Below, piece after piece: positions 1 to 7,492 of a DNA stretch of 37,779 bases. Under the pieces are notes generated by a model. The model was not told where the DNA came from. It searched no databases and saw only the letters and a program-made list of their open reading frames with translations. A program made the translations under genes and the position numbers. Position 1 is the first letter of the stretch. Every line of letters begins with the position of its first letter. The stretch is taken from positions 1-37,779 of the forward strand of contig JAJXYX010000006.1 in NCBI GenBank assembly GCA_021780355.1, given 5' to 3'. The DNA is from a bacterium (GTDB taxonomy: Bacteria > Chlamydiota > Chlamydiia > Chlamydiales > SM23-39).

Positions 1-151
1 GAAGAATCGGCTTACAGGCGGGTTCAAAGCGCCAAAAATCGATTGCGGCAAAGTGGGTTGTATTGCCTCATACTAGCCCACTTTGCCGCAATCGATTTTT
101 GGCAGCTTTCAATCCCACCTGTAAGCCGATTCTTCAGCTTTCTTCGGTATA
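1..151. repeat. Palindromic element A, copy 1 (cut by window edge)
   Basis: A long imperfect inverted repeat. The left arm begins GAAGAATCGGCTTACAGG and the right arm ends CCTGTAAGCCGATTCTTC. The inner arms, GCCAAAAATCGATTGCGGC and its complement, flank a 19-nt loop beginning TTGTATTGCC. A degenerate outer end CGGTATA follows at 145-151 and corresponds to the ends of copies at 19571 and 36543; the left outer end lies outside the window. There is no coding capacity. It sits just beyond the 3' end of pyrB and could act as a transcript-end hairpin. It is best read as a non-autonomous mobile palindrome (MITE-like). Confidence 0.85.
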
Positions 152-186
152 TACATTATGTATATAGTGCTTCCGGTTGAAAGGCG

Positions 187-1086
187 CTATATTTTCTCTT
201 TTTTCAGCAAGGAGGCCAACAGCGCCATCCTCACTGGAACTCCGTATTGGGCTTGTTCAAAATAGTAGGCAAAGGGCGTGTGATCGATTTCTCTATCCAA
301 TTCATCGACTCTTGGCAAGGGGTGAAGGATTTTCATGTTGTGCCTGCAGCCGGCGAGCATCTCTTTTTTCAGCACATATCGATGATGTAACACTTCTCCT
401 TGCAGTCTCTCTTTTTGCACGCGGGTTGTGTACACTACATCTGCATCTTTGATCGCCGCTTCAATATCTTCGTGGTAAGAGCAGGCAACGTCCTTTCCCT
501 TTAACATTTCTTTCAAATCCTCCGGCAGCGTCAATTCTTTGGGAGAAACAAAATCGATCTTTACTTGATATAAACTCAATGCCTTGACTAGAGAGTGCAC
601 TGTACGCCCATATTTTAAATCTCCCATTATGGCCAATCGAAGTCCATCAATTTTCCCTTGAGATATCCAGACGGTAAATAAATCTACTAGCGTTTGGCTC
701 GGATGTTCATTCGCCCCATCTCCAGCATTCACAACGGGCGTTTTTGTGGCTTTTGCAGCTTTTTTCGCCGCTCCCGCCTCAAAATGCCTCAGTACAATCA
801 CATCAGCAAAACTCCCCACTACACGCATCGTATCTTCCAAGATTTCTCCCTTCTGACTTGAAGTAGATCCCGCTTCTGAAAATCCTATCACAGATCCTCC
901 CAATCTTAACATAGCCGTCTCAAAAGAAAGCCTCGTACGGGTCGAAGGCTCAAAAAAACAAGAAGCTAGAACACCCCCCCGAAGATCATTCCTCTCTCTT
1001 CGTTCGCAAAATTCTTTCGCCTTATGCAAAATCTCTTCGATTTCTTTTCGATCTAAATCCTCGATAGTCAATAAATCTTGTTTCAT
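187..1086 (-). CDS. pyrB: Aspartate carbamoyltransferase, catalytic chain
   Basis: PyrB condenses carbamoyl phosphate with aspartate, the committed step of de novo pyrimidine synthesis in the cytoplasm. The 299-residue protein has the family's usual length. It carries the carbamoyl-phosphate loop STRTR at residues 48-52, the SSQKGEILEDT segment near 76-86 with the catalytic Lys, the NEHPSQTLVDL motif near 126-136, and HPLPRVDE near 255. The ATG start has only a weak ribosome site, and palindrome B1 begins 24 nt upstream, so its promoter must lie in or beyond that element. CarA and CarB, which make its substrate, are encoded upstream on the same strand but are separated from it by a plus-strand toxin-antitoxin pair. 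No regulatory chain (PyrI) is seen nearby. Confidence 0.95.
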   Translation of the reverse strand: MKQDLLTIEDLDRKEIEEILHKAKEFCERRERNDLRGGVLASCFFEPSTRTRLSFETAMLRLGGSVIGFSEAGSTSSQKGEILEDTMRVVGSFADVIVLRHFEAGAAKKAAKATKTPVVNAGDGANEHPSQTLVDLFTVWISQGKIDGLRLAIMGDLKYGRTVHSLVKALSLYQVKIDFVSPKELTLPEDLKEMLKGKDVACSYHEDIEAAIKDADVVYTTRVQKERLQGEVLHHRYVLKKEMLAGCRHNMKILHPLPRVDELDREIDHTPFAYYFEQAQYGVPVRMALLASLLKKEKI

Positions 1087-1110
1087 GATTGCGTCTCTTC
1101 ATTTTTTTGC

Positions 1111-1231
1111 GGGGCTTCGCTCCACGCCCCACCAAAGGACTATCGTCCTCTGGGCTCCTTTTATTTTTATATAAAAACCAAGAGGAGTCCAGAGGACGCC
1201 AGTCCTTTGGTGGGGTGTGGAGCGAAGCCCC
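1111..1231. repeat. Palindromic element B, copy 1
   Basis: A 121-bp palindrome running from GGGGCTTCGC to GCGAAGCCCC. Each arm contains two smaller hairpins: GGGGCTTCGCTCC at the tip and CCAAAGGAC-TATC-GTCCTCTGG inside. The centre is AT-rich and lacks the GATGATTC hairpin found in copies B2-B4. It lies between pyrB and the HepT-like gene. Confidence 0.9.
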
Positions 1232-1351
1232 ATTGATCCTTAGAACATGATGCCAAAACGCTGTTATTTTTGTTAGACGAACTAGGTAATTGTTCTTGCG
1301 CATACTAAAATGCGTTTGCTACAGTGTCTTGAACCAGTCCGAGAATGTTGT

Positions 1352-1777
1352 ATGAAACAAAATCATCCTACTCCACGTTGGCAGCAACGTTTAAATAATT
1401 ATGACAATGCATTTAGGCAGCTTAAAGCTGCTGTTTTGCTTGCTGCCGAAAGAAAATTATCCGACCTGGAAAAACAGGGGCTCATTCAGGCTTTTGAAGT
1501 CACTCATGAACTTGCTTGGAATGTGATGAAAGACTATTTTTTACACCAGGGGAATCCTGATATTACGGGATCGAGAGATGCTGTTCGAGAGGCGTTTCAT
1601 AAGCAGCTTATTACGGATGGCGAATATTGGATGGAAATGATTAAAAGTCGCAATCAAACGTCTCATACTTATAATCGAGAAGTGGCGAATGATATTGTAA
1701 ATAAAGTAATCAATGTTTACTTTCATTCATTTGAGTCGTTTCTTTTGAAAATGCAATCCCTAATTCGTCATGACTAA
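1352..1777 (+). CDS. HepT-like HEPN toxin / HI0074-family protein
   Basis: This 141-residue helical protein belongs to the HI0074 'nucleotidyltransferase substrate-binding' family, part of the HEPN superfamily. It carries a complete RX4HXY motif (R100-NQTS-H105-T-Y107), the RNase active site and AMPylated-Tyr motif of HepT toxins. The family is known to be neutralised by a partner MntA-type adenylyltransferase, and such a gene follows with an 8-bp overlap. The ATG at 1352 was chosen because family members start shortly before the RWQQRLNNY segment; an upstream frame could extend to 1310. The pair lies on the strand opposite to the pyrimidine genes, between palindrome B1 and a decayed B fragment, which suggests insertion. 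RNase activity is inferred from the motif. Confidence 0.85.
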   Translation: MKQNHPTPRWQQRLNNYDNAFRQLKAAVLLAAERKLSDLEKQGLIQAFEVTHELAWNVMKDYFLHQGNPDITGSRDAVREAFHKQLITDGEYWMEMIKSRNQTSHTYNREVANDIVNKVINVYFHSFESFLLKMQSLIRHD

Positions 1778-2081
1778 ATATTTTGGACTGCCGGACAGAG
1801 TCATCGAGCAAATTTGCGATGTTTTTCGTCAATATGATGAAATTCAACGAGTGATTATTTACGGCTCGCGAGCTATGGGTAGAGAGCGCCCCGGCTCGGA
1901 TATTGATTTGTGTATTGAGAGTGATGAACTCTCTTTTTCTCAATTGCTAGCTATTGAAAACCAGATCGATGATTTGCTTTTGCCTTGGAAAATCGACTTG
2001 TCTTTGAAAAATCAAATTGATAATCCGGACGTAGTAGAACATATCGATACTGTTGGGATTGAGTTCTATAAAAACTCTTAA
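1770..2081 (+). CDS. MntA-like nucleotidyltransferase antitoxin
   Basis: A minimal nucleotidyltransferase of 103 residues. The signature GSX10DXD is exact: GS at 32-33 and D44-I-D46 within GSRAMGRERPGSDID. A third metal-binding Asp is at about residue 76 (WKIDLSL). In known HepT-MntA (HEPN/MNT) pairs this enzyme transfers AMP to the toxin's active-site Tyr and silences it. Its start overlaps the end of the HepT-like gene by 8 bp, so translation is probably coupled. The toxin-first order matches HI0074-type pairs. A role as a stand-alone metabolic nucleotidyltransferase is unlikely given its size and partner. Confidence 0.87.
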   Translation: MTKYFGLPDRVIEQICDVFRQYDEIQRVIIYGSRAMGRERPGSDIDLCIESDELSFSQLLAIENQIDDLLLPWKIDLSLKNQIDNPDVVEHIDTVGIEFYKNS

Positions 2082-2113
2082 AAAATAAATCATTCTATTT
2101 CCTTTCCAAAAAC

Positions 2114-2165
2114 AGGAATCCAGAGGAGCTTCGCTACAATATCTGGGTGTGGGTCGGAGCTCCGC
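2114..2165. repeat. Decayed half of a B palindrome
   Basis: The stretch AGGAATCCAGAGGAGCTTCG, followed by TGGGTGTGGGTCGGAGCTCCG, aligns with the right arm of the B elements (AGGAGTCCAGAGGACGATAG, then TGGGGTTTGGGGCGAAGCCCCG) with many substitutions. It fills the gap between the MntA-like gene and the glycosyltransferase 3' end. With B1 it brackets the toxin-antitoxin pair. Confidence 0.5.
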
Positions 2166-3202
2166 TAAGGGGACGAATGGGCTTCGAGAAGTTGTAGAGC
2201 TTGTTGGATGACTTGGTTTGGGCTGATTTGCAGGAGGCAAAAGGGGAGGCGGCATTTTCTTCTGAGACATGGACGGCATGAGCGGGGTTTGGAGCAGACG
2301 GCGGCGGTTGGGCAGAGGTAAGGGCCGCAGAGAATGGGATCTGTGGGGGCGTAGATGCCGATGGCTGGCGTATTGAGGGCGCAGGCGAGGTGGAAAGGGC
2401 CAGTGTCGCTGGAGATGAAGAGATCGATGGCATCGAGGGTGGCGGCGAATTCGCGAAGAGAGAGGGTGTGATCGAGGAGGTGGGAGCCCGGGATGAGGCG
2501 CGATAGCGACTGCATGAGGGGGAGCTCCGTGGCGCCGCCGGTGATGAGGATGCGGCAGGAGAGGCTTTGCTGCAGAGCGTTGCCGACGGCGGCAAAGTGT
2601 TGGAGGGGCCAGCATTTGTAAGAGTCTTTGGCTCCTGGGTGGAGAGCGACCCAGCGGCCTTTGAAGATTTTTTTTTCTTCGGGGCGGAGGAAGAAAGAAA
2701 GCGGGGATGGAGTGGGAGAGCCCCCGATGAGTTTGACGAGAGCTAGCCTTCTGTCAATTTCATGTTCGTGGAGAGGGGGAAGGGAAGTGGTGAAGAGATC
2801 GTCGAGTCCTTTGTTGAGATTGGATGTCCCGACGAGACGGGACGCTCCGAGGGACGCGCAAAGGGGGAGGACGAAACGCTGCGATGCATGGAAGAGAACG
2901 ATCGTGTCGAATTGTCCCCGCAGATGATGCCAGAGGGAAAGTGGACTTTGCAGAAGATAGAGAGCGTCTGTCCAAGGATTGTTGTCGAAGATTTGCATTC
3001 CAATCTTGCTTGTGAGAGCGGCGAGATAAGCATCGGGAAAGCAACGACGCAGAGCGTTGAGGGCAGGCATGGTCCAAAGGGTGTCTCCGAGAGCGGTCGT
3101 ACTGACAGCCAGGATGCGGCGTGGAATGAGCTCAGTGACAGAAGGAAGAGAGGGCGACGCCGCGCGGGAAAGAAAACGGAGCAGGTGATTTTTAAAGGTC
3201 AT
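2165..3202 (-). CDS. Glycosyltransferase family 9 (ADP-heptose:LPS heptosyltransferase-like)
   Basis: The 345-residue protein has the GT9 pattern. The N-terminal domain opens with ILAVSTTALGDTLWTMPAL near residues 30-48 (G39-D40 is the family's catalytic-loop pair). The C-terminal domain has HPGAKDSYKCWP near 188-199 and SDTGPFHLACA near 264-274, which in RfaC/RfaF bind the ADP-sugar. It probably adds a heptose or related sugar to the lipooligosaccharide core at the inner membrane; the exact sugar cannot be read. The start overlaps the end of carB by 11 bp, so it is the third gene of the carA-carB transcript. The C-terminus is Cys-rich (residues about 308-328), which is unusual. Base composition on this stretch is more GC-rich than its neighbours. 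Confidence 0.85.
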   Translation of the reverse strand: MTFKNHLLRFLSRAASPSLPSVTELIPRRILAVSTTALGDTLWTMPALNALRRCFPDAYLAALTSKIGMQIFDNNPWTDALYLLQSPLSLWHHLRGQFDTIVLFHASQRFVLPLCASLGASRLVGTSNLNKGLDDLFTTSLPPLHEHEIDRRLALVKLIGGSPTPSPLSFFLRPEEKKIFKGRWVALHPGAKDSYKCWPLQHFAAVGNALQQSLSCRILITGGATELPLMQSLSRLIPGSHLLDHTLSLREFAATLDAIDLFISSDTGPFHLACALNTPAIGIYAPTDPILCGPYLCPTAAVCSKPRSCRPCLRRKCRLPFCLLQISPNQVIQQALQLLEAHSSP

Positions 3203-6200
3203 AAAAGTCGGCTAGAGAAGAGGGTGGTTTGGAAGAAGAGGCGATTTCGGCGAGACATTGAAGAAAGATTTGTGCGAGCTGGATGTTTGTCAAAAGAGGG
3301 ATGTGATGATCGATGGCGAGGCGGCGGATTTTAAATCCTTCATTTCGACCGGATGAGGCCTGTTTGGGAATGTTGATGATGAGATCGAACTGCCTATGCG
3401 TTATGAGAGTGGAGATATTCGGCTCCATGTTTTCGCTGATTTTATAGACGACAGTAGAGTGGACGCCCCGTTTGGCAAAGAAATCGTGAGTTCCTTGCGT
3501 CGCGTAAAGATCCCATCCTTGGCTTTCGAGCTTTTGCAAAGGCTCGAGGAGTTTGTGACGGAAATCGGAGGGGGTGCTGACGAGGATTTTTTTCCCTTCG
3601 ATGGACTGGCTTGTTGCAAGCCAAGAGGAAAAAAATGCTTCTAAGTAGTTGTCTGCAATGACGGCCACTTCCCCAGTGGACGCCATCTCTACGCCCGTAA
3701 CAGGATCCGAGCCTTTGAGTCTTTGGTAGGAAAATTGCGGCGTTTTGACCCCGACATAGTCGAGCTCTAGCGTTTCATAGGCGCGAGGTTTGTGCTTATT
3801 GAGAAAAAGATCTCCGGCGATTTGGATGAAATTCGTTCGTGTTACTTTTGATACAAAGGGGAAGGAACGAGCGGCCCTGACATTGCATTCGATGACTTGA
3901 ATCGCATTTTCTTTAGCGATGAATTGGATATTAAAAGGCCCCGTGATGTCTAACGCTTTCACAATAGTTTTTGCCACTCTCTTGGCTCTTCGGATCGTTT
4001 CAAGATAGAGCCGCTGCGGAGGCAAAACGATTGTCGCATCACCTGAGTGGACTCCTGCATTTTCAATATGTTCGGAAATAGCGGAAACGATAATGCTCCC
4101 TTGATGGGCTACCCCGTCAATTTCAAACTCTTTGGCGTGTTCGATAAATTTGGAGATGACAATCGGATGGTCGGGAGAAACAATCGCAGCTTCTTTTAAG
4201 TATTTGATGAGCTCATCTTCATTATAGACGACGTTCATGGCCGAGCCCGACAAAACGTAAGAGGGACGAATGAGAAGCGGATAGCCGTGTTCTGAGGCAA
4301 ATTGTTTGGCGCTTGGCAAGTTGGTTGCTCTTTGCCAGGGGGGTTGATCGATGCCCAGCGTATGAAGAAGCGAGGAAAAAGCATCTCTGTTTTCAGCTTG
4401 GTCGATAGAATGAGCTGATGTGCCGAGAATGGGATAGCCTTTTTGATGCAGCGGACTGGCTAGATTATTGGCAATTTGGCCTCCGACTGAGACAATGATC
4501 CCTTTAGGTCTTTCAAAATCAGCGATATCTTGGATCCTTTCCAAGGTCAGTTCCTCGAAATAGAGGCGGTCCGATTCATCAAAATCAGTCGAGACCGTTT
4601 CAGGATTCGAGTTGATTAAAATGGTCGGCTGTTTGTGTTTTCTCAGAGTCCGCGCCATGTTGACGGCGCACCAATCGAATTCGACAGAAGAGCCGATGCA
4701 ATAAGGCCCGGAGCCGAGCACGATGCAAGGTTTCCTTCGGCTTGGTTCAACGTCATGTTCCTGGCCCCAATAGGTCGTGTAGAGATAATTCGTTTCGGCT
4801 TCGAACTCTCCTGCGAGCGTGTCGATTTGTTTCACGAAAGGGAAAATTTTCCATTTTTTTCTTAGAGCGCGTACGTCGGATTCTTTCATTTGTTTCGATT
4901 TCGCGATCGACGCATCGGAAAATCCGAGTTTTTTTGCCTTATTGAGCATAGGAGCTGTGAGTTTTTCCCTTTCAAGGTCTTTGGCAAAGAGTGCAAGGGC
5001 TTGGATGTGATGGAGGAACCAAGGATCGATGAGAGACATGTCGTGGGCGTCTTCTAGGCTGCCTTGCTGCAGAAAGTATTGATAGAGGGCAAATAGACGC
5101 CGATCTGTCGGCCGGCAAATGTGGCCTGATAGATCTTCTAAAACTTCTGGAGGATGTTCGATTCCGAGAGAGCCGATATTCAACATGCGGATCGCTTTTT
5201 GCAGCACTTCGGGAAATGATCTGCCGATCGCCATGACTTCGCCAACGCTTTTCATTTCGGTTCCGATTGTCCGGTCGGCGCTTTTGAGTTTGTGGATATC
5301 CCAGCGAGGGATTTTCATGACGATGTAATCGAGAGCTGGCTCGAAAAAAGCGCTCGTTTTTTGTGTGATCGCATTAGGGATTTGATCGAGCGTATAGCCG
5401 AGAGCCAGTTTGGCGGCCACAAAGGCAAGTGGATAGCCGGTCGCTTTCGATGCGAGGGCGCTAGATCTTGAAAGCCGTGCGTTCATCTCAATGACGCGAT
5501 AATCGCCGGTTTTAGGATTGAGGGCGAATTGAACGTTGCATTCTCCTTCAATTTTAAAATGGCGCGCAATCGTTAAGGATAAAGAACGGAGCCGATGGTA
5601 TTCTTCGTTGTTGAGTGTTTGAGAGGGTGCAACAACGCAGCTTTCTCCAGTGTGGATCCCCATCGGGTCGAGATTTTCCATGTTGCAGATTGTAAGAGCT
5701 TGATCGGCTCTGTCTCTAACGACCTCGTATTCGAGTTCTTTCCATCCTTTTAAATACTCTTCGATCAGAATCTGCGGCGCGCCGCTGAGAGCCTCTCTAG
5801 CTTTAGCTTTCAGCTGCGCTTCCGTCTCAATGCGGCCGGATCCGAGTCCTCCCAACGAAAATCCAGAGCGCATCATGAGCGGATAGCCAATCTCTTTGGC
5901 GGCATCGAGCGCTTCTTTTACAGTTTTGACTGCTCTGCTTTTAGCTGTTTTGATGCCGATGGAAGCGAGATGTTGTTTAAATAGCTCTCTATCTTCTGTT
6001 TGTCGAATGGCCTCGAGCGGAGTTCCCAAAACTGCTATTGAATATCGTTTTAAAATCCCTAGTTTTTCCAGTTCAAGCCCTAAGTTTAAAGCTGTTTGTC
6101 CTCCAAAACTGAGTAAAATGGCATCGGGCCGCTCTTTTGCGATAATCTTTTCCAAAGAGTCGACTTGCAGCGGCTGCAAATAGACAATATCGGCCATGGC

Positions 6201-6371
6201 AGCATCGGTCTGCACTGTGGCAATATTAGGATTGACGAGTACGGTTTTGATTTTTTCTTCTTTAAACGCCTTGATGGCTTGGGATCCAGAATAGTCGAAC
6301 TCGCCGGCCTGTCCGATTTTTAATCCGCCGGATCCTAGAATAAGAGCTTTTTTGATCGATCTTCTTTTCAT
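3192..6371 (-). CDS. carB: Carbamoyl-phosphate synthase, large chain
   Basis: CarB makes carbamoyl phosphate from bicarbonate, ammonia (channelled from CarA) and two ATP. At 1059 residues it is full length. Two tandem ATP-grasp halves are visible: the first with GQAGEFDYSGSQA near residue 20 and GIHTGESCVVAPSQT near 240, the second with GSGPYCIGSSVEFDW near 555 and AGVHSGDATIVLPPQ near 785. A C-terminal MGS-like allosteric domain follows (about 930-1059). Its ATG overlaps the carA stop by 4 bp (ATGA), giving coupled translation of the two subunits. The product feeds PyrB. Arginine synthesis is the other classical use, but no arginine genes are present here. Confidence 0.97.
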   Translation of the reverse strand: MKRRSIKKALILGSGGLKIGQAGEFDYSGSQAIKAFKEEKIKTVLVNPNIATVQTDAAMADIVYLQPLQVDSLEKIIAKERPDAILLSFGGQTALNLGLELEKLGILKRYSIAVLGTPLEAIRQTEDRELFKQHLASIGIKTAKSRAVKTVKEALDAAKEIGYPLMMRSGFSLGGLGSGRIETEAQLKAKAREALSGAPQILIEEYLKGWKELEYEVVRDRADQALTICNMENLDPMGIHTGESCVVAPSQTLNNEEYHRLRSLSLTIARHFKIEGECNVQFALNPKTGDYRVIEMNARLSRSSALASKATGYPLAFVAAKLALGYTLDQIPNAITQKTSAFFEPALDYIVMKIPRWDIHKLKSADRTIGTEMKSVGEVMAIGRSFPEVLQKAIRMLNIGSLGIEHPPEVLEDLSGHICRPTDRRLFALYQYFLQQGSLEDAHDMSLIDPWFLHHIQALALFAKDLEREKLTAPMLNKAKKLGFSDASIAKSKQMKESDVRALRKKWKIFPFVKQIDTLAGEFEAETNYLYTTYWGQEHDVEPSRRKPCIVLGSGPYCIGSSVEFDWCAVNMARTLRKHKQPTILINSNPETVSTDFDESDRLYFEELTLERIQDIADFERPKGIIVSVGGQIANNLASPLHQKGYPILGTSAHSIDQAENRDAFSSLLHTLGIDQPPWQRATNLPSAKQFASEHGYPLLIRPSYVLSGSAMNVVYNEDELIKYLKEAAIVSPDHPIVISKFIEHAKEFEIDGVAHQGSIIVSAISEHIENAGVHSGDATIVLPPQRLYLETIRRAKRVAKTIVKALDITGPFNIQFIAKENAIQVIECNVRAARSFPFVSKVTRTNFIQIAGDLFLNKHKPRAYETLELDYVGVKTPQFSYQRLKGSDPVTGVEMASTGEVAVIADNYLEAFFSSWLATSQSIEGKKILVSTPSDFRHKLLEPLQKLESQGWDLYATQGTHDFFAKRGVHSTVVYKISENMEPNISTLITHRQFDLIINIPKQASSGRNEGFKIRRLAIDHHIPLLTNIQLAQIFLQCLAEIASSSKPPSSLADFYDL

Positions 6372-7411
6372 AACATCTTATAAAAAGTTTCAAAAAGAAA
6401 TTCGGCGTCAGTCGGGCCTGGGTTGCTTTCAGGGTGGAATTGCACCGCAAAATAGGGAAGCGTTTTATGCTGAATGCCTTCGACCGATCCGTCATTCATG
6501 TTTCTAAAGCTGACACGCCAGCCTTTCGGCAGCGATGTTTCGTCGATGGCGTATCCGTGGTTTTGCGAAGTAAGCAAACACTTTTGGGTTTCGAGGTTGC
6601 GGCAGGGCTGGTTGTGCCCTCTATGCCCAAATGGAAGTTTATATGTTTTTCCTCCTATCGCTAAAGCCATGAGCTGGGCTCCTAGGCAGATGCCGAAGGT
6701 GGGCTTTTTTTTCTGAAGAACCTTTTTGAGTATAGCCACCGTTTTCCCGCACATCTGGGGGTCTCCAGGGCCGTTGGATAAAAAAAGCCCATCGTACTCT
6801 TCTTCGCTATAATCGTAGTCGTGGGGTACTTTGATGACGCGGATCGGCCATTTGGTCAAGCAGCGAAGAATATTGCGCTTCATCCCGCAGTCGACTGCGA
6901 TCACTTTTTTCTTTCCCGATCCAAACTCTTCTTTTTCTAGCGAGCTGACCTCCTGGACAAAATGTCTTTGGCTTTGATCCGGAAAAGTTTTGGTTTTTTT
7001 CGCACCGCAAACGATGGCTCCTGAGGCTACGCCTTGTTTGCGGAGCACTTTGGTCAGGGCTCTTGTGTCCACGCCCGTGATGAGCGGGACTCTTTGCTCT
7101 TTTAGCCATTCCAAAAACGGGCATTCGGCATCCCAATGGCTCATCCAAGGACTCGTCGTCCCCACGACGACGCCGTAAGCTTGAGCTTTTTCCGATTCCC
7201 AAAGATCGCTGCTCGGCACGCCGTAGTTGCCGATCAAGGGATAAGTAAAAGTTAAAATTTGTCCTGCATAGGAAGGATCGGTCAGCGATTCGACGTAACC
7301 GGTCATCCCTGTAGAAAAAACGACTTCGCCAAAGTAAATATCTTTTTGCCAAGAAGGGGAAAATCCAGCAAACTCCTCGCCAGATTCTAAAACAAGTCGA
7401 GATGCATCCAT
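6368..7411 (-). CDS. carA: Carbamoyl-phosphate synthase, small (glutaminase) chain
   Basis: CarA hydrolyses glutamine and passes ammonia to CarB. The 347-residue protein has the N-terminal CPSase small-chain domain and a class I glutamine amidotransferase domain: GLFLSNGPGDP at 208-218, the nucleophile Cys242 in GICLGAQL, and the His326/Glu328 pair in QFHPES. The common His after GICLG is Ala here, which should not affect catalysis because that position is not part of the triad. It is the first gene of the carA-carB-GT9 run. The ATG at 7411 has no clear ribosome site, and the best promoter match leaves an almost leaderless transcript. Confidence 0.96.
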   Translation of the reverse strand: MDASRLVLESGEEFAGFSPSWQKDIYFGEVVFSTGMTGYVESLTDPSYAGQILTFTYPLIGNYGVPSSDLWESEKAQAYGVVVGTTSPWMSHWDAECPFLEWLKEQRVPLITGVDTRALTKVLRKQGVASGAIVCGAKKTKTFPDQSQRHFVQEVSSLEKEEFGSGKKKVIAVDCGMKRNILRCLTKWPIRVIKVPHDYDYSEEEYDGLFLSNGPGDPQMCGKTVAILKKVLQKKKPTFGICLGAQLMALAIGGKTYKLPFGHRGHNQPCRNLETQKCLLTSQNHGYAIDETSLPKGWRVSFRNMNDGSVEGIQHKTLPYFAVQFHPESNPGPTDAEFLFETFYKML

Positions 7412-7422
7412 AAGTTAGAAAG

Positions 7423-7451
7423 AATGTAACGCATTTCTTTATTCCATGCAA
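7423..7451 (-). promoter_or_regulatory. Possible promoter of carA
   Basis: On the minus strand TTGCAT (7446-7451) and TACATT (7423-7428) are separated by exactly 17 nt, a plausible sigma-70/66-type promoter. The start site would fall about 5 nt before the carA ATG. That very short leader fits the missing ribosome site but also makes the call uncertain. Confidence 0.35.
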
Positions 7452-7492
7452 CTCATCGAACGTTTTAATATGAGCGTCATGAGGGGGCTATT

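Noticed and set aside
1022-1303. 93-codon minus-strand frame upstream of pyrB
   Set aside because: It runs through palindrome B1 and the pyrB 5' end in another frame, with repeat-encoded sequence only.
2762-3334. 190-codon plus-strand open frame
   Set aside because: It lies opposite the glycosyltransferase and carB genes, which have clear family motifs. Its composition is a low-complexity Arg/Glu/Gly shadow.
6807-7451. 214-codon minus-strand frame overlapping carA
   Set aside because: It is a frame-shifted shadow of carA (Arg/Ser-rich, no motifs).
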